Shown here in pieces: positions 46,571 through 58,500 of a stretch of DNA of 64,000 nt. Both the position numbers and the translations under genes were made by a program. Origin of the DNA: Saccharina japonica (Eukaryota; Sar; Phaeophyceae; Laminariales; Laminariaceae). The notes under the pieces were generated by a model, which had not been told where the DNA came from, did no database searches, and was given only the letters and a program-made list of their open reading frames with translations. The number at the start of each line of letters is the position of its first letter. The stretch's first letter is position 1. The stretch covers positions 311,792 through 375,791 of the forward strand of contig MEHQ01000164.1 of NCBI GenBank assembly GCA_008828725.1, given 5' to 3'.

Positions 46571-49500
46571 CTGTATGGAACCGTAGGGCCAGGGGCACAG
46601 ACAAAGAGAAATTGCGGAACTTAGCGGATTCCGGGAAAAACACAAAAACAAGTGCGCGGGCTGTTCAATTGAAGTATGTGTCCCACCAAAGTAGGTCAAA
46701 GTATGCATATATATTGAACGTGTAGGGGTAGACTCGCAGCTCAACCACTACAACACTGTATATTACAATGTTTAGGCGCTGAGTTGCCCTCTTTGCCAAA
46801 GAACGGTAGTTCATTAGCTGAAAATGCTGTTAAACAGTAGTCAAACAGCAAACCTCAGTTTCGATTTGCCTCGTGCAGTAACCACTACCAGGTATTCGGT
46901 TTCGTCCATATGTTTCAACATGCGAACGTTTAACGTCAGGCATAGTAAGGTATTAATTCGAAACTATAGGTATGGATACATCTAACTCGGCAAAAATTGA
47001 GATACCTTCCAGATAAGTTGGGTTTTGTCCGCAAAGGAGAATACTATTTAAACCCGCTTTTCTACGTCTGTTTGCGCGGCAACGTTGATTGTTATGGCTG
47101 CGGTTATTTATGGTATGCATACAGGAAGAAAGGTACATTCGCCATCGATAATCACTGTGTGCTCTGCTCCTTTTCCTGTGAGAATGAAGGTAAATATCGT
47201 ATCCTGTAGGATGCAGTACCCGCTCCAGAAAAATGCTACAATATGGGTGTCACCTATGTTTTGCTGGGGGTCCTAGCTTGAGTAGCTGTATACCTGACTC
47301 AACCACCAACTATCTACGCTAAAACCTGGAAGCTTTAGAACAATACATGATGCTAAGTATTGGTTGTCAAACAAGGTGTGTCTAACTCGTTAGATTCCAA
47401 AGGCGCTAAGTAGTTCCGTGGTGAATCACAGAAGCTCCTGCCTCAAATCACTACGGCCGTGCACAACATGAGTACACCCCCCCCCCCCCCCCCCGGGACA
47501 TGGTCCATGCGATATTTCAGTCCAGACATGACAGATCACACTGTCTCCAAGTGAAACATGTATTGTACAACACTGCAAAATATGGTTGCTGTGCGTAACA
47601 AAGGACACTGTGTAGTGTCGCAAGAAAATGACTCGAGGAATGCGCCGTTTGTTTTTGAAACGTAAACCGAATACGGATGCTGCGTTCAAGCGCCAGCACT
47701 TGCGCATACCTCGTAGACGACTTGCCAAACAACCACGACGATTTTGATGGCCGATAACGGGAGCCACCTCAGCATCCACCACTGGCGCGACGAACATGTA
47801 GATCTTGCGATACCTCGTGGTATTCGGTTTTCGCGCACCGTGTCGTGGACGACAACCGCCCGCCATCTCCGCAAACGCATGGCCACCAAGAGGAGAGCAA
47901 CCACGGCCACTGTTAACATTAGCGCTATCGCGGATCCCCTGCCCGTATTGGAGCATTTCTTGCAGCTGTAAGCAAATCCAGGCGAGAAACCTTCCTTACA
48001 GACGGCACAGTCTGCATGGGGGTAGGGAGTGGGGCGAAGGATTGTCAGGAAGCAGTTGCGTTAGTTGAATACTGCATCAACGTTTGACATCGAAGCCTCT
48101 ACCCCTTCAGTTTCGAATTATGAAGATGGAATCTTCTGCTATTAGTAGTATTCCCGGCACCGTCAGATGGCACTTGACGAAATCATTGATTAGACGGTAT
48201 AGCTGGTAGCGAACAAATGTGACGGATCCGCTACATGCTCGGGTGTAATCATATGAAACGGCAGGTAGAGTTGTTGTAGGCGTAGAAATTAGTATCAAGT
48301 CCGTGAAAGGTGACACACGAGCATGCCAATCTTCTTAACGACAGGCACGTAGCGTGCTGCGCATTCTGCCGTACACCATATGTTTTCACCGCTTCTTCAA
48401 AGTACTGATATTTAGTTTGTGGTGATCAATCATGATGGCTGTATGGCTCTGTGCGCTTACTCGAGATACCGTTCATTATGCCAGCTGCATAGCTCCCATC
48501 CTAACAAAACAAGGTGCATGTCGACAAAAGACCAAGCCGTACAACCCCGCGTTCCACGTATTGTGTACTCACATGGCCCCTTGTAGCCGTCGGCACAGTA
48601 TTGTCCAGGATCATCACCTCCCACGCACGCTTCTGATCTGTAGCACTCTATGATGATCCGACTTTCGTTGGAGGTGCGGAAGTATCCTTTTTCGAGTGTT
48701 AAGCTTGCGACATTTGTGCCACCTGATACACCGACGGTTCCCCGGGGCAGCTCTGCGCAGGAAGGAGTCGTATGTTCATCGCTGACTTCTACACTTTCCG
48801 GGATCTTGTTTGAAACCGTCGAGCATCCTTTACACACCGTCTCAAAACGAGAGACATTCTGTTCAGTTGCCAAACACGAACATAATAGACAGGACCGTAG
48901 AAGATGTGAATCAGAGTGTGGCGCAATGGGATGCATACCGGCTTAAACCAGTTGAAATTGTCAAATTCGAGCGTGGATCATACGCAGGCGGCATTTTCCA
49001 ATGATGTGTATACTTTGTACAATACTCGATTATTATTGCACAAACAAAGACCTCTTGCCTGTTCTTTTGTCACTGTGATCAACTATACATGTATAATATA
49101 CTGACAATACTGTACGTCACACGCCGATAGGCAATACTGTGCGTCACACCACGATAGGCAAGGCAATCAGGCTGTTTTACGGTGCGGGTTTTCCTCACGG
49201 TCTTTGTGCAGTTCGATCCGCACCGAGCCCGACCGTAGGATTTCCGATTTCTGACAACCGCGTTTTCGAAATTCAGAAGACCGCACCTAACCGCTCCACA
49301 AGTTTCACGATTTCTGAAACTCACATGAACCGCACCGTAGGAATGCAGTCGAACTAAACCCGCACCGTATGAATGGAGGTATGGTTCCAAACATCGTTAT
49401 ATCGGTGTTTTAACGTTGCCGGTTATATTCTAAACTGTGAACAAATCTCGTCTCTGGCGGCCGTGGAATCGTGCTATACTGTCACGGTTTCGCGACTCAT

Positions 49501-52500
49501 TACGGTGTCTATGCGCTTTGGTCTCAAACATGCTACCGCTCAATTCATTGCTTAAATCACGCAGAAAAGGTTTACCACACACGTCTGTGGCATTCATACG
49601 ATGCATCCATATTATATGATACGCTTCGGTGGCGTTGGTGTTGACGTCGTTTGGGGTCTTCGCGCCTATGCCAGTTTCGGTATGCCCCGCGGGAGACCAG
49701 TTCTACCGTTCGCCACCGGACCCCGATCGGCACCTCACTCGCGCCCGGGGCGCCGAAGCGTCAGCCGTCGCAGACCCCGCCTACAGAGCGAGCCCAGATT
49801 CCGAACTCGCCGAGCGGGGGGCGAGGGAAGGCGGCCTTCCGGGGACGCCTCGCTCCGCGCTCTGGAACGGGGCGGATCCGCGGAAAGGGAGGGGTTCGCA
49901 GCGCATTCGGAGGACTTTGCCGCCCGGGGTCTAGCCCCTACACTGAAATCGAGTCAAAATATCGACACTAATTTTAAGATATTTTGTTTTCCGCACTAAA
50001 ATCAATATATTGTTTGCAAAGAGTCCTAAAAAAGTGAAAATTGAAAATTATGGATTCACAGAACTTCGGTCAGAATCGAAATTGACCTAAAACTAGGCGA
50101 GATAGCCGGTAGTGCACTAACTTCAAGATAAAAAGCTCAGCCGTTCAAAGACCGGAAATAAAAAAACGAAAAAGGGCCACTGCTGTACGTACTCGCTAAA
50201 CAAAGACTCCGTATCGATGCCAGCGTTTTTTTCCGTCCGTTCCACGTACATTCGTACTGTTTTTTTCTGGACTGCTGCTGGTGTTGAGGCTGTAGATGGA
50301 TTATATACTACTACGTCTACTGCTGTACCTACTGTGCTGCTGTATACTGAATACACACTGCTGTTGGAGTGGGTGGGCCGATCGATTGGTGCGTGTGTCG
50401 ATCGGTTGGTGCGTACTTGGGTGGGTGGGTGGGTGTGGGTTGGTGTGGGTTGGTCGTTTGGTACGTGATTGACTGCGTTCGTACATGTTCGTGGTGGCGG
50501 GCCCTGTATTTTTGTTTTGTATTATATTTGCCTGCTACAAGAAGGGCCCCGCGTGGATGCCAGCATATAGTGTGTCAATTTACATGATCAGTGCATTGCG
50601 TTAGAGTGTGTGGTTGGCGGCCCAATTACTATTTGGCATTTGTTCTTGTCCGATATACCTGTCCTGCCCTGGCATACTGTAGTTCGGGATACCCCTAGTC
50701 GGTACCATGTATGTATTAGAAGGCGCTTCGCTTAACGGGCGGTTCCGCCACCTACCCTCGCTCAACACAGACACAACATAGTATGAAAGAAAGTCACAGA
50801 TGACATAGAAAACCAAAAGGAAACAAGCGACCTTCAAATGCCAATAGCCCCATGCTCTAGGATGACAAAGCTATGTGTTCGACAGAGAAAGCACGGCACC
50901 ACGGCACATAGCTAGGCGCGGCGCTACCTTCTGGGTGTGATTTGTGCCTTATTCGTGATTGTGTGTGTGGTCATTCGTATTTTGAATTCCATTGCCCGGC
51001 AAAATGTACACGGCAGACGGGACAACAAAAACAAAAGTTAGAAATAACAAAATGGTGAGGCTGCCATATTTCAGGCGACAGGTCCACACATAGTTCATCA
51101 GCGTCTCTCAGCCTTCGCAACCACCCAATCTTCAGGGCAATGACGCATACAGCCTCGAACAATTGGTTCCATCTGGTCCCGGTCTAGGCGAGTTATCATC
51201 GGCCGCGCATGATGCTACGTGCGCAAAGCATCACTGTCTTGTTTCGATGAATCGAAAACAATAATCGAAGAAACAAAGAAGAAACCATTTTTCCAGGACC
51301 GATCCCGATTTTTTTCCCCCTTCGGCAAATAAGAGCTGAACGTAGACACAGAGGCCAGGGATATGTCAAGGCTGGCCTCCGAAGTGGGGTAGACAAACGT
51401 ATTCGTGTATATGTGGAATTTCGTATGTCAATATCAATACTTCGTATATTACGAGTAATATATTTTTGTTCATACGAGTTCGCGTCTAATAAAGATGCAC
51501 TATTCAACCGCCTCCATCTCTCACGGCTAATACGACGACGACCACCACCACCACAGTTGCTTGGCTTTTCCTGTGATCATGGTGGAATCTGCTTCTAAAC
51601 CGCAAGCCGAGCGCTCCTGGTATACAAAATTGTAGGCCACCTGAAAAACCATGAATTATACACAGTCGATATTTCTTTTTCGAGAATGGGTGCGTGCAAT
51701 ACTGACTTCAGTATATCGAGTGTCTTATTTCCTATTTTCTTACAAATGTCAGCCTGATTTTCGTTCGTTAGCACGTGCTATGATTTCGATCGACAATAAC
51801 ATCACGAAGATATTACTTCACCAGACCAACGCCACCACCACCACGCCAATCATACTCCACCACAACGACGACCACCATAACAGTTGCTTGGCTGGCGGGG
51901 TGGTTGTGGTGGTAGCAGGTGGTGTGCGGTGGGGTGCTGGAGTCTCATACCCACGCTATGAGGGTGTGGTGTCGGCTGCTGGTGGGTGATGGTATGTATT
52001 ATTCTCTCTTACTGCTCGTTCTTGGGATAACGGTGAAATGAGGTTTAATTCGCCCGTGCCCCACAAACATTTTGTACCGGAGGCGTTCAATTAGGACAGT
52101 CCCCAGTGTCTAGCTCTCCGATGTCGGCACGGCGTTTAGCAAGTGTAGCACAACACAAACAGCTAAACTGGGAAGCGTATTTAGACCCCGAGCGTGTTCA
52201 AATCGGTCCAGTGTGCGTGTCGGACGGAGTCGAATACTAAACGGAAATTATGAAGGACGAGAGACTCAGGTTAGAACTCGTGATAGATTGCCTAGATCGT
52301 AGATCGTGATATATTATCTAAATATTGATCTATATCGTGATCTATATCGTGATATATTGTCTAAATGGTGATCTAGATCGTGATATATCGTCTAGATCGT
52401 GAGCTAGATCGTGATAGACTGATCAAGATTGTGATTTAGATCGTGATAGATTGTCTACATCGTGATTTAAATCTTGAAATATTGTCTACATCGCAATCTA

Positions 52501-55500
52501 GATCGTGATAGACTATCATGATCGTGGTCTAGATCGTGATATATCATCTAGATCGTGATCAGGCCACCTTCGCGCGTTTTTGGACGTCGTTTTTGAACGG
52601 TTTCTGTCCGTTCGCGTACCACCACCTACACCCATACACCCCCGCACTAAAACCTATTGAAAGAGGATTACGAAATAGTGGGAATGAGGAGCGCGACAGA
52701 CGCCTTTACACTGTGAATCACCTATAAAGGCATTAAGCTAGTTCGTTGGAGGTCCATTACGTTTGACTGGTTGTGCTCGTCAGCGCAGAAGCTTCGTGTC
52801 TAGACAACGTGGGTATGAGTGAGTGAGTGTGTGTGAGTTGGTGGGTGCGTTGGTAACTACGGAGTTAGTCGGTTGATTCGTGGACTTGTTGGCCCTATCA
52901 CAAACAACACCACCCACCACCCACCTTTTCAGGATATGGAACCCCTTCACGCAAAGAATAAGAGCACTGCAAAGGACATATCAGTTCAGCTGTTGGAGTG
53001 GCAATCCTAGTTCTGATATAATTTTGACCTTTTCATGACATCCTATCGAAAACGGCGTTTCTCCTGCATTACTGCTCAAACCTATTCCCTGTGAGCAGTT
53101 TTGTAGAGCGTAGGTCACGGGAAACGTTTGAGTGTCAGGAGTCGAATTGATTCGACTCCTTAATTCATCACGAATATTGTTTCTTACTCAAAAACGATTC
53201 CCCATACCTCTGGTACCAAAATATGGATTTGAACATTGGCAGGTTTTCCGGCTGCTGGCACAGTTTGATTTCAGATTGTCGACGAGCACGCCAAGCACCA
53301 GTAGCCGCACCTATCTGCGCCTCTAGTTCGACCATTCGTAGCTCCCTACGCTGCCACCGCACATTGTAGATATCAAACATGAGTTCCGAAATGGTATAAA
53401 CTATTGCTCCTGAGTACTTTCGTCTCCTGATGCAAACACAACAATGCCTGCGCTCCCTTGCAGAGCCAACAGCCCCAATACTTCCTTGAAGCTATAACGA
53501 ACAAGCTATACGTTGGGCGGGGGCAGGTCTGAGCATTAGACCTGGAGCTAAGCCGTGTTCGGTGAGGAGTAATGATATGATGGTATTATAGGGTTTCCCC
53601 GGTTTCCACGGTTTTTTTACGAAACCATTGAAACAAAGAAAACGTATGTTGTCTTGCTTGGAATAAAACGCCTCGCCACTGTCGTCTGTCCAAACGGTGG
53701 CCCCAGATTATCAAGTGAAAACGTGACCGGAGAAGATCAAGCGAAAAAGAGACCCTAAACAAACACACCCCGGGTACCCCCTTGTCCGTTCGACTCTCAA
53801 AGCCTGTTCTGCGAGCACAGCAGCAGCGACCCGACATTTTTTGCACGCCTCGACAGCCTAGCACACACCATCGGCCTCGGCCGAGTACCAGCATCAGAGG
53901 TGGGGGGTGTGCGACACGCCGAGCACAGCAGCACTTACGCCGTGCCCAGCAGCATGCAGATTTCCCATCGATTCCACGTGTGCACCCCGTCAGTGAATTC
54001 TGGGGTAGTAGCGAACATGATTTGACATTGATAGGAACTGAGTGTCGGCCGTTTCAAATCCTGGACCCGTGTATGAGTAAAGGTGGACACGAGCAGCGGT
54101 TCGCCACCCTCCTCCATCTCTGTGCCCCTCCCAGTGTTGCACGAGAGGAATTGGTCAAGAAAAAACGCTTAGATATATTCATTAATCAAGAAAAAGGGTT
54201 TCGTGGAAAGCCTCATATTTGCTCCGCAGTTGCACCCGGGAACAAACATCACAGGAAGTGCTCTTCACGTGGCGGAGGATGTGCGGGGAGGCCCACAACT
54301 GCAAAGCGTGTGTCGTACAGCAACTGGGGAGTATTGCGATGATTACTGTAGGTATTGACGGAGTAGGCGTGGTTGGAGACGGTATACACAATTGTACGCG
54401 TGGGCACTGCTACTCGAACAAAGTACGCCTAGCATGAGCCGCCTCTACCGTATTCTGAAGATTTGTCCAGGATAAGTTATAGCAGTCTAGGAATTCGTTT
54501 TGGCCCGCTTGTGGTTCCTGTGATATGAGAAACAATTTTTTCAAAAGCGCAGAAAGCACTGCTTCAGCCTCGTACCCTAACCCTAACTCTAGCCCCAATC
54601 CCGACCCCGATCTCGTCCCGACCCCTATGAGCTTTGTATTGAGAAAATTAGGCGTGTTTTGTTTCGGAACGATTGTCGACCACAATAAAAGGCATATAAT
54701 AATTTTATCCATGATATGTATACTTTATCCTAGATCATTATTCAGTGATGCGGTAAAAGCTACTGGGTATCATGTGTCGTGCAGTTGGCGTTGCGGTGTG
54801 TACGAGTACGATATCACGGTATCAAGATACGAGGCCCAACGGTGACACACACCCCACAAACAATGGACGGAATATATTGGTGTACACATCACAATAAATA
54901 GGAGCAGTTTTACAGCAATATTAAGCTCAAGTGATCGCCCCCAAAGCGGCGAGATATTATACCACGTGACGACTCGCCAAATTTGTGATACGGTACCTTA
55001 ACCTGTCATATTTTCCCTACAAAGTATGCGAGCAAGATCGTTTGCTGTTTGTCATGCGTACAATAAGTAGATGGTACGGTGGCCTTCGCTCTGCATGAAT
55101 TCTCCCCCAGAGGTGTACTTGTTACTGCCAATGGTCAACAACTACGCGATATTCCGCGAAGAAGGCAGACCACGCTGTGTGTGATATACCCGACAACCTC
55201 TATTGCGCGTGCTGTCTTCCAACAGGCTCTATGATATGTACGATAACTTGACGTGGCGTGGAGGTTGACGCTGTCATGCGGCGCAGTGACAGGTGAAAAC
55301 GTGGACGGCGGGCAGGAGTATGTCAAACGGAAGGTACGACGCTGCACCAACCACCCGTATCATAGGGAGAACACAGCAGTGATATTGTGTAAAGTGTTGG
55401 CGGTGGACAGAGGAGGGAAGACTCTTGGATTATCAATAGAAATACTCGGGGCTCTCCGCATGTATATAGGAGTAAAATGAAAAGCTGTGTTTACCCGACA

Positions 55501-58500
55501 GAACGATTGTCGCCTTCGTAAATCGAGCTAGGACCGTCAGAAGTTCGGTGCACTACACCCCTTATACAGGCCCCACTACGATTAAACTGCGCTGCCATAC
55601 TCGCAGACTGTCCGGGTTCAACACTGTGAACACTGCTGTACTTGAACGATTTCAGGGCACCCCCGGTGATCAAGAACATGCCGGGCGTGGTGTTTCCGAC
55701 GTGGCCAGCCGTGTCCAACTACATCCGGGGGGGGGGGGTCCTAGGCGCCGTGTTGTCCCTCACGGCGGGAGAGGGACGCGCGGAGAAGCGCGGCCGCCAG
55801 ACCTCGGGGGGGGGGGGGGGGGCAGGGTGCTCGGTGACTGCCATGCGTGGACGCAGGCACGCGGGTGCTGGTTCGGCCAGAAATACATATTCGTCCACTC
55901 GGCCAACAACACGTACCGGCCGGGCAACAGCAGTCGCGGCCGGACCAGCGGACGCGCAAACATCGACAACCACGGTTCCAGCGGAGGAGGTGGCTCTTCG
56001 TGTAGCGGGGCGTGTGCGGGACGGCCGCCCCAAACCGGGCGGCGGCGGAAGCGTCTGCAGGTGCAGCGGATGGGGGAGTGCCGCTGCCCGGGGCCGTTGT
56101 GGCCCTGGTGGCAGCGCCTTCCACGCGCGGATAGGGGGACGGGCCTCGTCGAACGACGACGGGGTCAGCGGCAGGTGGGCTGGCCCTTGTCCGCGCGTGC
56201 GTTGAGTCGATACATGATCTTGCGGCAGTGGCCGGAACCGGGGGTGTAGAACAGGCGCTTGAGCGAGTAGCGAGTATCTATTCACACTTCTTGTCTGTCT
56301 ATGGGGGGAATTTGCGTGCATGATTGCCCTCGAAAATCAGTCAGCCGCCCCCCGCATGAATGCAGGTCGGGTGGCGGCCTGGTTTGGGTATTCCAAGCGT
56401 TTTCCGCAGATGGACTTGTTGGTGAAAATTATCACTTATGGGATACCGGTAGTGGTAGACGGCACCGGGGATTTGAGTGCCCCCCTGCAGTATGGTAATC
56501 ATAGATCGATCGTCCCGTACGAGATATGTAATTTAGCGGACGACGTGCGGCTCGGACGTGCATTCGTTTTCCCGCGGGAAACGGCCGACCGTATTCCCGG
56601 TATCTGTGTGTCACCCTTAGCGGTGACGGTTTACCCCTCGAAGATCCGAATGATTCATGACCTTACCTTCAAGATATACGTTCCGGGCGTCAACGCCGAT
56701 ACAGAGTTTTCGTCCTCCCCTCCCTGTAAACTAGGCCACGTATTACGAGTTATGATTTGGCGTATGTTACATTTGGGTCGGCAGTCGGCCACCCCCACGG
56801 GCATCCTGCTGAGCAAGATGAACGTGGAGGACGCCTTCCGGCAGATCTCTGTAGAGTGGGCTCACTGCTCCTTGATCGGGTACACCTTCCGCGATCTGGT
56901 TGTAGTCGATCGGCGCCTCCGGTTTTGATGGCGGAATAGCCCGGGATTCTGGTGTTTGTTTTCGGCCGCTCTTGAACACGGACACGTCGACACAACATTC
57001 TGTAACGCGATAGTCACTCCTTTTGGTCGGGCGGTCACGAGTCACGTCACCGTGAGTGAGCCTGCCTAAGGGGAATGCCCCGTCCCCCTACCTCCGGGGT
57101 ACCGGGTGCCCCCGGGGGCGGCTAAGCCGTTCTTTACTCGAATGTACGTGGACGAAGCAGTCTTTGTAGAGCCACAGGGTTCCCCTGGAGGGGACTGGTG
57201 GGTGCGGGCGTCCCAGAGTATGGGTTTCGACCACGGCCGACGTCTCTGTGGATGACAAGCCGGTGACCCGCCCTTGTTAGCACCGGAGAAGGTGTCCTCG
57301 TGGCACACGTGGCTCGGGGCCTCAGGATGGGAGCTCGATACGGTAGCGATGACGAAATAGTTGCCGCAAGGAAACTTTTGCCAGCTTCGCGAGTTACTCG
57401 CAAGGTGGCCAAGGGACCGCCGTAGCGCGACCGAATCCGAGTTACGTTCGTTGCTGGGGAAGCTCTTGCACGTGTGGGAAGTCGTGCGACCGAGTAAGTG
57501 TTTCATGCGGCGCATGCTTACCGTATATGGAACTGTATACCACACCGCCTCGGACGAATTCCAACGCGGATTTGCTCGGCGACCGGTCGAGCGCTAATCC
57601 CGAGCGACCCATCTATGGAAAGATCTCGACGAGATCCTCCGAAAGCCGCCTCTTTCGTTGTCTGTGCCCCCCTGGTTATGGGGAAAATTGGCTCTGAAAT
57701 TCACCCCAGAGGGGTTGATATACACTGTCTTATACGGTAGTCAGTTGGGCATGCTCGCAGTGCAGGCCTGGCACGAGAGAGTACGGGGTTGGCGGGGGGA
57801 CGAGCGTTTGTCACCGGGTCGCTCGCACGTTCGCCATGGTGACGAGTTTCACGACGACCTTTCGTTTTGGTGATTGGTGGTAGGAAATGCGAGGGGTCCG
57901 GGAGGGGGTGGCACGCTTTACGCCCCGTTTCTGAGTTTTTATTCCCAGCCCTATTCGCGTACGCTCATTAGCGACGCCTCAGGGGACGCTATGGGCGGGG
58001 TTTCTTTGAAGACAGGGCGGCGGTGGAGTATGGATGTTGATTACGACACCCAAACCGTCTCTGGTCGAACGTGCTGGGGAGGGATGATTTGTCTATTACC
58101 GTGTTGGAACTGCTGGCCATGGTAGTGACAGCACGGGCGTTTACCGTAGAGGCCAAGGCGGTACCCGAATATGTAGGCGAGAGTATTCTAACGCGGGGCG
58201 ACATTATGTCGGCCGTTCACAGGCTCAATCGATGCCGGGGGGAACGCGAGTCGCGGGCGGGCGCACTGATGTGGGTTCGTGGCTTCCTCGAAATGCGCAG
58301 CGGCTGGTGATTTAGACCAATCACGTGCGTGGCGTTGCGAATGTTTCGGTGGACGGTTTATCCCTGTGGCATCGTCCCAACATTGCTCCCAACCTCCACG
58401 CGCTTCATCCCGACATTAATTAGAAAGAGCAGCACCTGGGGGAGGCGGGCGCGGATCTCTGTACAGACAGCTTAGCCTCCAGTACGTCGGGAGCTCAGTT

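Noticed and set aside
49601-49999. Three overlapping plus-strand frames of 100-130 codons
   Set aside because: They coincide exactly with the GC-rich island, so lack of stops is explained by composition.
54577-54625. Interstitial telomere
   Set aside because: Only two perfect CCCTAA units; the rest drifts immediately.
55548-56321. Long overlapping open frames on both strands (up to 233 codons)
   Set aside because: Very high GC and poly-G tracts keep several frames open at once; at most this is the 5' region of the DIRS fossil, with no recognisable domain.
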